This document shows positions 24,369 through 34,276 of a DNA stretch of 64,000 bases, piece after piece. The stretch is from Pholiota molesta. Taxonomy: Eukaryota; Basidiomycota; Agaricomycetes; Agaricales; Strophariaceae. How positions within the stretch are numbered: the stretch's first letter is position 1; the number at the start of each line of letters is the position of its first letter. Below the pieces are notes generated by a model. The model saw nothing but the letters and a program-made list of their open reading frames with translations. It had not been told where the DNA came from and did no database searches. Position numbers and translations under genes: made by a program. The stretch covers positions 52,463 to 116,462 of the forward strand of contig JACGCK010000142.1 in NCBI GenBank assembly GCA_014925825.1, written 5' to 3'.

Positions 24369-24372
24369 AGTT

Positions 24373-26182
24373 TCATCATGTATATGTCAGGTATTGGTCG
24401 TGTCTTAACGTCTTGTTATAGTCCGGTCAACCCCACGTCAGCGGCACCCTGGCAGCACCACAATCAAATCACAAAGTCCAAATTTCACTAAGTCCAACTT
24501 TGGCAGATGGGAATTTGATCCCGTGATGCGGTTCAAGTGCGAATAACTTTGAACTTGCCTTGGAAGCTCATTCATCTCCTCAGCTAAGTGCCTCGACCTG
24601 GCCTCGACTGTGCCACCAGTGCAACCACATTCAGAGCTCCGTTAGAATGCTAACAATCGAATCTAGGACGCTTTGACAATACCACGCAACATGTCCACGT
24701 AGCTAGCACCCCGGCCAGCGCTGACAAGCTGGATGTTGAGGACATGCCACGCAGGGCCACTGGGAGATTCGCTATCTGCAACTGACGGTGTACGAGACTC
24801 TCGCATGGACACGCCGCACGTATAGCTGCCATCTCCAATGTCCACCATGCCTTGATTCGGCCTCCCGCTTCCACCGTACCGCACATATAATCATGCCACC
24901 TGCTTTGCCGAGCCGCCTCGTCCCACAACTGTTCTGTCAATGCCCATCACACAAGCGCTATCGGATACCGGCTGGGGGCCAGGGCTTTACTGGCTTGATG
25001 GATGGGAAAGGTAGCTGGCGCATCCAACCACTGGCACACTGCGCAGCCTGTAAGTGTACAATGTACTTCCGGAGACCACTATCCACTAATACGGATTCAC
25101 AGTCATGGGCATGAACATGAACATGCACAACGGGGCCGCGGCGGAAGAGACCATCTAGCTGGACGACGTGTTCGACACGTCCTTCCTCGCAGACGGGTCA
25201 ATAATGTAGCCTTTACCTCGACAAACAAGCTTGAAGCAGCCAACAAAGCAAGGTATGTTTTTGACGATCAGAATTTCCGTAATACATACACTCACTACGG
25301 TGGTGGCACCAGATTTCATCTCCACTACCTTGAAAGACTCGCACTGTAGGGCCCAACCAGCAGCCGTTCGCCTCAAATTTCAGAAAATGGTTCGTTGAGT
25401 CCCTTTTTGCAAACATTCAAGCTTCCAATAGGTGCTCATTATGATTTTCATAGCTTGATGAGCAGAAAGAAGACAGGAAGACCTCGCTGGAAACTTCAAC
25501 TTGAGTATTAGACTCCGACGATTATTTTCTGCATCTCGATCTCTATTGCAAGCCTATATCTTTGTAAAATGAAATCTACTTATCATAATCTACTTTGTGC
25601 TATGGAAACGGCATCGATGGGAAAGTAAGAAATTGAGCAAGCTACAAGTTATCAAATACCGGACCTTTATCTGACTTGAGGCCGACTATGAGCACAAATA
25701 TAACTGACTGATAGAGAGAAAGAGCATGACTATACACTGACTTTCAAAGGAGTCAAATTGAGAGAAGCCCGACCAAAGCCAGACTTTGGCCTGACTACAA
25801 ACCTGACTGTAGCTGGACTAAAACCATAGCTGTGGATTGCTTCATACTTCGAGCAACCTGACTAACAACCTGACTAACACATGAAAATCTGCGTCAGATA
25901 ATAGTACGAATCGACGACAATTTAGTCAGGTAGACGCATAGACGACTATTGCAGGACATTTACCTTACATACACCTGATTTTTGGCTTTACTGAGCGGGA
26001 AGTGGTAGCAAAGATAGCAGCGCGTCCAATGAGTCGAACGTTCAGAGGCTGGCTAGGAGTCTTTAGGAGTCTTCCGTGAGGCGTATGTTGCGTTCAGGTT
26101 GGTTGATGGAAGGACGGCATGTTCCCACGGCTGACAGCTGTGCGTAATCCCGCCCTTCCCACGGGCTACCTGTGCACGCCCA
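24373..26182. other. Intergenic; CTGACT-rich patch at about 25,660-25,940, no gene
   Basis: No frame above 115 codons and no domain. Between about 25,660 and 25,940 the hexamer CTGACT (mostly CCTGACTA or ACTGACT) occurs about eight times, ending with an inverted 'tagtcagg'. 26,000-26,130 is a remnant of the dispersed repeat seen at 4.5 and 10.9 kb, which was cut by the insertion of the large transposon next to it. Confidence 0.45.
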
Positions 26183-26190
26183 CCTTTCCA
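26183..26190 (+). repeat. Target-site duplication, left (CCTTTCCA)
   Basis: Exact 8-bp match to 32,583-32,590 on the other side of the 6,392-bp element. Confidence 0.9.
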
Positions 26191-26221
26191 AGGCCCCCGG
26201 ACAATACCAGGAAAGGCCCGA
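26191..26221 (+). repeat. Left terminal inverted repeat (31 bp)
   Basis: Begins AGGCCCCCGGACAATACC and is a perfect reverse complement of 32,552-32,582. It is followed by TGTCCGGA repeats at 26,240, 26,275, 26,315 and 26,364. Confidence 0.92.
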
Positions 26222-26503
26222 TCCCAAAAACAAAAATTATGTCCGGACCACTAACCCCCAGATAGGCCCAAATTTGTCCGGACGGCCTCGGGCCTCCAAT
26301 TTTTTCGCCCAAAATGTCCGGATTCTAGGATCAAGCTGATTTTTCGCTCTTTTGGCCAATTTTTGTCCGGACTTTTGAATCTGGCCTCAGTACGGTCCCA
26401 AAAAGCGCGCGACAACGTTAAAAAGGAAGCAGAGGGCCGTACAAATGCACTAGTTATCAAGTAATACAATAGAGATATGTTAGAGAAGAAAATTCATCAA
26501 TTG

Positions 26504-29500
26504 TCAGTCATCCAGCCGTCTCTTCTTTGAGTTTCTCAGCGTGATGGCGAGCGATCTTTCACCTTGTTTCAAATCTTGATAGCGTTGCAAATCTGCTGCT
26601 GAAAGCTCGATAAAAGATTGGCCCGAGAACACAATCTTAGAATCCAGCAAACATAAGAATTCAAATGACGGCGAGTGGTGGAACTGATAAGTCTGGAGGC
26701 GAGACATTACCGTCGGAACTGCACGAAATTGGCGCCCAAAAAAGTGTTCAAACAACTGGAAACCAATGTATGACACAGCGGCGATGTTTGATGACTCGGA
26801 AACTGCACAGTGCTTTCCGTTCTTGCCACCTGTCTTCGAATAGAGAACCAAAACTAAGACAGTAACATTAATCAAGTGACATGAAATAGAGAGCAGATGA
26901 CGCACCTTGACCAACCATGACACCGCTACTCGTTAGAACACAAGCCCAGTCCATAAGTTGTAGTGGGCGTAGCATTGTTATTCGTCCAGTAATGACCTCT
27001 GCCAGTCGAGGGACAGCCGTGTTAGTAAAAATTCGTTTTCGACGAGCAGCAGCCTATTGAAAAAGAGAATGTTAGACTACAATACTTGAATACAATATGA
27101 AAGACTCACTGTCTTAGCGGCAACATCTGCACTGACTGCAGCATTTGCCGAACTCCCTGCTGCGAGATCGGGTGCAGCAACACCTTCAACCAAACCACCT
27201 CGTCCACCAGGAGCTGGCGCACGCCATCTCTGCTGCCGTTCGAGACCCGTACCCACTGCTGATTCATCCTGGGCTTCCTTCAACGCACTATGCATTTCGC
27301 GCAAGATTTCGTTCCGGAGGCGTGTCGAATGATCTTTGTTCACGGCGTTCGAGACCTTTGTTCGGACGCCTTGAGAAGCTTGCTTTGTTTGATGTTGGCG
27401 CCGCATCTGAACAAGACTATCGAAGTTGAGCTTTTCGAAGCTCAGCATTCCGTGACCAATTTTGTTTGACGTCGGTTCATCAGGGAGTCGGAGCGGCGGT
27501 AACGGCTGCTTGAGTATCTGGGCCCGAATTGCTTGAATTTGAGAGTATTCGTTGCTAATAACTTCCTCTATTCTGGCAGAGTCATCAGCGTCCGCAAAGT
27601 TGTGGCTACACAAATCAAAAGTTATTAAATAGGTCTTGGAGCTAGCAGTAGCTTTAAATCAACGTACACGCGAGTAGCTTCCTCAGCTGCAAGAGCCAGC
27701 GCTGCAGATGTCAATCGCATGCATTTTTCATCGACCTGCCGGCTTCTTGATATCGTGCTCTCCTCCTCAAGGTCCAATAGGTCTTGTAGCTCTTGCGCTG
27801 CACTCTTGCTAACATTCGCACTGTCGGAATCATCGAGCTCCGATTCAGAGTCAGAAAAGGGGAGTGTGTCATTGGTGTCTAGAGTGTCATCACGAGGAGC
27901 CCATGAATCAATACTGGGGAAGGGAAGATGGGATTGAGCATGTAGGGCATCGGCTTGCACCCCTAGAAGTGCGACAAGGGTATTAGCTTCTTCAGCTGCT
28001 TCTTCAGCGACTGCTTGAATCTCTGCATTGCTTGGGAATGTTGACAGAGCGATGAGGTCGAGGCCGTGATGATCGAAATATGTGTGCGAGTATCCAGATG
28101 CAGTCGCTTTAGCATTTGATGATTTTCCTCGAAGAACAGCCTCGTGCATCTTGACGCGAAGCTTGGGAATCATGTATATGAAGTCCAAGAAGGTGAAGTC
28201 TTTTACAACATCACGAGATTCACCGAAAACATGCTCGCATGGTTCGCTCGAAGGAAGCCACGGGAGTAAAGGCACCTCGCCCTTGAGTTCATCGCGATAA
28301 ATGACGACCAGGCCGAGAAATCCTTCGATTATAATTCGCAGAATGTCCAAGGCTTCACGAGACAGAAAGTAGCGGTCGTTAGGATAGTTGTGTGCTGTCA
28401 AGTACGCCTGCCACGAGTCGAGGAAGTATCTAGCACGTAGAACCAACTTGATACGTTCTACATGTTGCATGCTTCGATTTTGGTATGCGTCAATCAACTC
28501 TCCGAAGACGAATAGGTAGATGATTTCGCCCATGTAGCCTGGATGATGGTCGCAAAGATATTTGAGGACGTCGGCGGAAAAAAGGCGGACAGCAGCGTTG
28601 TCGTCCTGGCGATCGAGGTTTTCGACATCTCGTCGGTAGAGAGGAGTTCCATCGCCATGAGCAAGGTCGAGAATATGCTGATATGACATGGTGAAGTTGC
28701 CAAATGTGAGTAGACGTGCTCCCGAGAAGAGATTGTTGCGTAAAGTCTTGAGGGCATGTTTTGAGTCTTGAATCATGCAGATCACATGGTCCCGATAAAT
28801 GCCATATATGACGTGTGTATCAGGAGCTGAAGGCCTTGGACTTTGAATAGTGTACCTTCGTTCGATACATTCTCCCAAAAAAAGCTTCTGTACAGCTCGT
28901 TCGACTTCTGTTCCATCACACGCATATGACGATATAAAAATGCCTCGGTCGAAAAGGCCATCGATGACCTTCTTGAGTAGACGAACGAGGGCCGGAGCAT
29001 CGAGGCTGGTCAATGGATATGCAGCCACAATAATCGGGCTGATTTTTGGAATAGGCAACGTTAAGCACCAAATGCGAACCTTACAACAACAGTTAAAACA
29101 CCGTTTTCTATAAGTGATGAGAAAACTATACCTTAGTTGCCTTTTCTGCCTTAGCGGTCTTAATGACGTTCTTGATATCTTCGGGGTCCACAACACGCAG
29201 TGGGCCATCTGTTCCTCCCGCCAAAAAGTACGAATTTTCGTCTGAGTCCCAGTAAAGCCGAAATGTCGCAAAGAGCTTTGTATCATCACAGCTGAGGGCC
29301 AGAGGGCCATCATAGTCCAGAGATTTGAGATGGTCTTCTACTAACTGAAAATTGCGATCCGAGATGTCCATCGGAAACCGTGGCTGACGAGCTTCTTTGC
29401 GGCTACAAGCAAGGTAAATACTAAGAGCTGAGTAATGAAAATGAAAACGTACCGTAAAGTGCGCTCATCTGGCATTGGAAGGTACTCTTTCAATGAACGA

Positions 29501-32167
29501 TATGCGCGCGGGCTGTGAATGCGGATAATGTGGCACATTTCCTCCCATGCCGGCGCATACTGGAAGTTTTGTTTACCAACACCACGCTCCTCGCGGTCAT
29601 ATTTTTGGACCATTGCAGCGACGAGGCCATTAAAGACCTCATTGTCGTATTGTTCCTTTTTGTTTGGATTGACCGCACCCTCTGCAAAACGAATGTATGG
29701 GTTGTACATTGGGTCCTGGGTGCGTGAAAAAAATAAGTATTGAATCGCCCAAGATGGGACTGACAAAAAACTCACCGGATGTTCCAAAATTGATTTAACT
29801 CCTACTGTACGTCCATAGATTTTTCCAAGCAAGTCGGAGCGGAATCGATGATTTGTATAAATAAAATTCGCATCGTTGGGTGTGGGTCGTTGGAGGAAAT
29901 TACGGAAAAGCTTGCTTTTCAACATGAACACGCATTCTGAACATGGGCGGAGACGAGAAGGCGAGCTGTCAACCACATTACGTTTGCAGGACGTAGAGAA
30001 GACACGCAGATTCCCATGATCATTCCTCCATGTCCATTCGTTGATTTGGGTATCAAGCACCTTCTTCCTGTCCGCTTTCTTTGTCAATTTACTGAAGAGC
30101 TTTCGGAATAGTGCTTTGGCGATCACAGGTAACGCCCTTCCCCCTCCACCTTGCAGAGATGTGCATCTGAGATATTGGCTGACACGAGGGTCATCAGCGT
30201 CGGTTATTCCTGGGCATGGCGAGTACTCGAGTGGCTCGGGAGACTTCTGTTTGACAATGCCGCGTTTGAATCCCATCGAAAACAATGTCTGTGAGCCGCC
30301 TTTGGCTGTACATTTTTTGATGTGCTCATTCCATCGTCCAGTGTCGTATGGATCCTTCATCTTGAGCCAACTCCCACATTTGGAATGGCGAACACGACAG
30401 ATATTTCCTGGATCGAATTCAGCCTTGCGGTCACCGGCAAGAATCTTGTTCTTGAATGTGTCATAGCTCTTCTGATTGATTTCGAGACTTCCCTCTGCAG
30501 CTAACCGTCGCCTCTTGCGTGAGTGCACCGCAGATTTACTGGTTCCTTCGTTTGGCCCTAGATCCGGAACAACGCGATGTAGTTCTGCGCTGGATGAACT
30601 GAAATAGCTATCCGAATCCTCAGTGTCATTGCTCGTGTCTTCGATGGCTATGTTGGCACGTTTGTGGCTCGTGTTTTTGGGAGATGCTGGGTGATATGGT
30701 ACGTCGTCTGCCTCGCTTTCCGAATCTGTGTCATATTCATTGGGTAGTAGGTTGGTGGTGCTCGTTGAGACGGGATTTAAAAGGTTTGAAAGGGACATAG
30801 GTGCTCGTCGTGGTGGGGAAACCGACTCGGAATATTGGTCTTCAAAACTGGCCGTTTGAGGGGGTGGAGACTCAACGTGGTCCACTATTCTTTTGGGGGT
30901 GCTTGAAGCAAAGCGTATGAACCAGGAGAGACGGGCGTCGACGGCTTTTTGATCCTCCCACAAAGGTACGTCGAATACTGCATGTGCGATGGTGTTTACG
31001 GTTATAATACCACAGGAATAGCTGTCATTTTGTAAAGCGTGGTTGAGTGTATTTCCTTCATTACGAAACTTCTTCCCGAAAGCTGATTTAATCCATAATT
31101 GAAGGGAATCAATGAACTTCGCTGGTGCACCAGATGTTTTCCCATATGGATGAAGAGAATCGCCTATAGCAAATTATTAGATATTTGGGATAACTGGCCG
31201 TTGGCCATATAAGATACGTACCAAATGCAATTCGCTTATGTCCAAAATCAACCACCCCAGCTATCCAGTGATTCGCATTGACATGAAGCGGAAAATATAG
31301 CTTCTGGAGACGATCTTCTTTCGCATCAGTTTCATATTGGTGGAAGGCCTTCTTCTTCGATAGTGCGATTGCTCCGCCAACATCTTTCACTCTTCCAACT
31401 TGATCGGAAAAGCTTAATGTTGCAATTTGAACCTGTTTCGCTGTCTCCGAGTCAGGACTCTGCTGCGTCGTAAGTTCTTCCATCATCGTATTGATATGAC
31501 TGTCTGAAAGCCATAATGTCCCTAGGAAACGTGCGAGCTCGATAGTCGACAAACTGTGATGGACATACTTCATTTCCGAGTCCCATTCCAATGAATTAAA
31601 CAGGTTCGTGGCAATCCGAATCAATTCCTCTCGATCATGTTCACAGCCTGCCCTCCTCTTCTCGTTTTCCAACCATCCAAGGGTACTTTTCCACTTCTTC
31701 TGCTTCTCGACGAGGGTGTTGACATGCTTCCAATAGGTAATTACCCACAACGGGAGACGATCTTGTCCATTGTTGATACGTGGATCGATGAGAGATTTTG
31801 CACCATCGAGCCATGCTTGACCAAGAAGATCTCGAAGGCTGTCAACGAATACATGGGTGGGTATTGGCCTGGTAAGCAAAACCGGTGGATATATGGTGGG
31901 TGTTTCGTGGCTAAACCATGTTTCTGGTCTAGTAATAGGGATTTCCGACGAAATTCAAGGGAGTTCCATGCTGATAATGTCTGAGACATGTATATTTGGA
32001 CCGGGTAGATTTGCTGAATGCAGAAAGTCTTCCGGAGGTGTCGTCCATTTTTCGAGTTCTGAAAGAACGAATAACGGCAATTTTAGGGTATTGTACTTCA
32101 ATCCGGTGCCAATCCATTGTTGCTCGTCGAATGGTGCCAGTAAATTTGCGTCGATGTCGTCAATCAT
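26504..32167 (-). CDS. Ulp1/C48 SUMO-protease-like domain fused to a transposase candidate
   Basis: Eight exons: 32167-32002, 31923-31222, 31163-29453, 29402-29132, 29079-27668, 27605-27110, 27053-26906, 26829-26504. All junctions are in phase, giving 1,743 aa. The ATG at 32,167 is the first after an in-frame stop. Residues about 70-360 are an N-terminal region plus a C48 peptidase with H274 (NANHW), D291 (FGDSL), Q334 and C340 (DSYSCG) in the catalytic order. Residues about 390-520 are acidic and disordered, with basic RKRRR. About 545-574 is a Cys/His cluster (C545, C552, H570, C574) resembling a DNA-binding zinc finger. From about 890 there is an RNase-H-like core candidate: D899/D900 (SCDDTK), D1005 (ACDGTE), SKHALKTLRNNL and a later CEHVFGESR. 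The C-terminus is globular and ends KKRRLDD. The Ulp1 and transposase parts lie in one uninterrupted exon (31,163-29,453), so the fusion does not depend on a splice choice. The exon 1-2 junction is the least certain. A likely role is autonomous transposition, with deSUMOylation acting on host factors. Confidence 0.82.
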
Positions 32168-32551
32168 ATTGGTGTAGCGAGTAGTGAAGGGTAGTGTCTG
32201 ATAAGTTTTGTATCATGCAATTTGCATACTACGACGTCCGACAATTGCAAAATATGGGTATTACGCACAAATTTAGTATATAGAGACGTCTCAAAGGAAC
32301 AGGGAATAGCTATACAATATTTCGTAAATTACTCTATGGTGTAGTGGTTTGGATGTTGGCTCTTCCAATGTCTGGGGTTCGAGTCCTGATCTGTGATGAT
32401 TATATGTCCGGAAAATGAATCAATCCCTGTCCTAAATACCCAGCAAATGTCCGGAAAAGGGATCGAACATGGGTTCTGTTTTGCCCCATTTTTGTCCGGA
32501 CTCACCTCCGGCCTAGACGGTCAAAAACCCAAAAATTTGTCTGGATTGGAC

Positions 32552-32582
32552 TCGGGCCTTTCCTGGTATTGTCCGGGGGCCT
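32552..32582 (-). repeat. Right terminal inverted repeat (31 bp)
   Basis: Perfect reverse complement of 26,191-26,221. It is preceded inward by TGTCCGGA copies at 32,493, 32,448 and 32,405. Confidence 0.92.
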
Positions 32583-32590
32583 CCTTTCCA
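32583..32590 (+). repeat. Target-site duplication, right (CCTTTCCA)
   Basis: Exact match to 26,183-26,190. Confidence 0.9.
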
Positions 32591-34276
32591 TCGCTCCCAT
32601 GAAGTTCACTTCCACTTGTTGACCAGTCGACTCACCGATGGCCCCCGACGACATAGGTCACCGTCTCGACACCTTTCGTACGTTTCCATGTTCTCCCGTC
32701 CGCCCACTGGTCACTTATATCTTCAATTTTGTGCACACCTTTACATAGCTATCTATAGGCGGGCTCCATCGGCCACATGCGCCAAATCCCGCTCCTCTGG
32801 GCTCACGTTTTCCATAGCGCACCCGTAAGCTTGGACCCGCTCCTCCGTCAACCGCTTTGTCGCTGATATCATTACTACAATCCCGTCGACACGCTTTAAC
32901 GTCGGAAGTTCTCCCTATTCTGAGCTTGCATCCATAGCGTGGAGCTGAAGAATAGTAAGTGTCGCATTCTCTTATCTCTCCTTATTCTGAACACGCTATA
33001 GGTTCGCAGTTCATGGTGTTCTGCTGGGACAGATATTCCCATTAACTTTTCGCCATCGACCCTATCCCACCCCACGTCTACCCGTCGACATCTGCTCCAA
33101 TGTGCCGCCGCCTGAAGACTTCCTCTTGGCTGGCCACGCTTCTTGCGGGGAAATCACGACTCATTAACCTGCATTCAATTCTTCAATTCCCGATCAACAG
33201 AGTAGTGTCTTGATCGCAGAACGTGAGAGTTCATCCTGGGCGAGCGCATGCCCCAAGGCCCTTTTCTTTGCAAGCGCGCAACGACCGATCTGTCTCAGCT
33301 ATCCCAAAGCTGACTACCATCAGAGGATTCACTCTTATGTGCCAGCACGCTTCGATGGAGTGAATGTATTTTCTTCGACGAATGTCATCCGAGAGGGTAG
33401 AGATCGCAGAACTTCAATGGATAAGCGTGGATGCGTTAAATTCTGCAACATAGGCTACATGTTTTGCACTGCCCTGAGATCCATTGCCGTGCGCTGCTGA
33501 TTTGGTACGTGAGGTCTCTTCCTATCTCAATACTCGTATCGAACGGTTCTATCCTTCGATCGACCCGCCCATCGAGCGCTGGCTGATTATCAAGGTCCAT
33601 TTGTTAGATCTATACACCGCTATCTGTAGCCTCCCCACTCTGGCGTCACCGTTGCCCGCCGCGCGAACATTGGGACCCTACGCGCATCACTCAGTGCCCA
33701 TATGTAAGCGATGGCCCTCCGTCTCTCTTCGGCATTTCTGACACATGCCCTACAACTCGCTGTTTATGATCTTTGCGAGGACACCCCATTTCTCGTGCGA
33801 GGCTTCAATAGCGTATTGGACCCTCTCTATCATTCCAGCTCAAGGTGTATACTCGTACATGGCATTAAATTTTAGTTGTATACTCTTTCTTCGAGCCTTA
33901 CCTTTCAATGCATCTAACATTCCTGTCACCACCGCCTTGTCCTTTGCCAACCATAAATCAACAAATTCAAGCCATTAGGATACATTCTCTCGCCAAGTAA
34001 TCGAGATGGTGTATTGGCATGTCAGAAAGATGGTGAGGGGGATGGGGTGTGCAGGTGCACATACACTTCCATCGAAAATACATATGCTGGAATGCGCAGT
34101 TTGTATAAACACCCAAGAATAAGTAGATTAACCATATGTTTTCGACTGGGTTATTAATAAAATTCGACAAATGGGATAAGTGGTAATGAAAATACAGTTT
34201 TTGATCTAAATACAACTCTTTGCGCCTATGCACTACAACTGTAGTTGCGGGCTCACGGAAAAGCCGAAAACCTAAG
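32591..34276. repeat. 3' flank of NLR copy 4, direct duplicate of 5.9-7.1 kb
   Basis: Recognisable cassette flank from about 32,840. 32,591-32,840 is the sequence into which the Ulp1 transposon inserted and is unassigned. Frames in this stretch (for example 33,210-33,500) have no domain and are not conserved in the 5.9-7.1 kb copy. Confidence 0.55.

Larger units (their letters stand above)
22571..24372. mobile_element. 1.8-kb non-autonomous element with about 50-bp terminal inverted repeats
   Basis: The ends 22,575-22,623 and 24,320-24,368 are inverted repeats of each other, matching at 48 of 49 positions. They contain 'gactttgtttaaacctcg' and 'cttacccatagaattt'. Similarity continues weakly outward to about 22,571 and 24,372. 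The interior holds no transposase-like frame. It has a subterminal AT-rich zone full of GTTTAAAC-type palindromes, a perfect 32-bp-arm hairpin (23,390-23,457), a tandem array (23,880-24,140) and a GC-rich centre. A target-site duplication is not obvious. The form is that of a large MITE-like or deletion-derivative DNA transposon of unknown superfamily. Confidence 0.7.
26191..32582 (-). mobile_element. Complete 6.4-kb DNA transposon with Ulp1-transposase gene
   Basis: Bounded by perfect 31-bp terminal inverted repeats and a perfect 8-bp target duplication (CCTTTCCA). The only gene (26,504-32,167, minus) fills most of it. Seven exact TGTCCGGA octamers lie in the two subterminal zones: four at the left end (26,240, 26,275, 26,315, 26,364) and three at the right (32,405, 32,448, 32,493). 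The 8-bp duplication and the carriage of a Ulp1-type protease are known for Zisupton and other KDZ elements. An 8-bp duplication also fits hAT and P elements. The superfamily is therefore left open. Perfect ends and an unbroken gene suggest recent transposition. Confidence 0.9.

Noticed and set aside
22425..24428. 'agtccggtca' on both sides of the 1.8-kb element as a target duplication
   Set aside because: The two copies lie about 140 bp and about 45 bp outside the inverted repeats, not at the ends.
32334..32396. tRNA-like sequence with a good B box (ggttcgagtcc) and a fair A box
   Set aside because: No acceptor stem can be formed, and the anticodon loop lacks U33 in the best fold. Probably a Pol III-like chance match or tRNA-derived relic.
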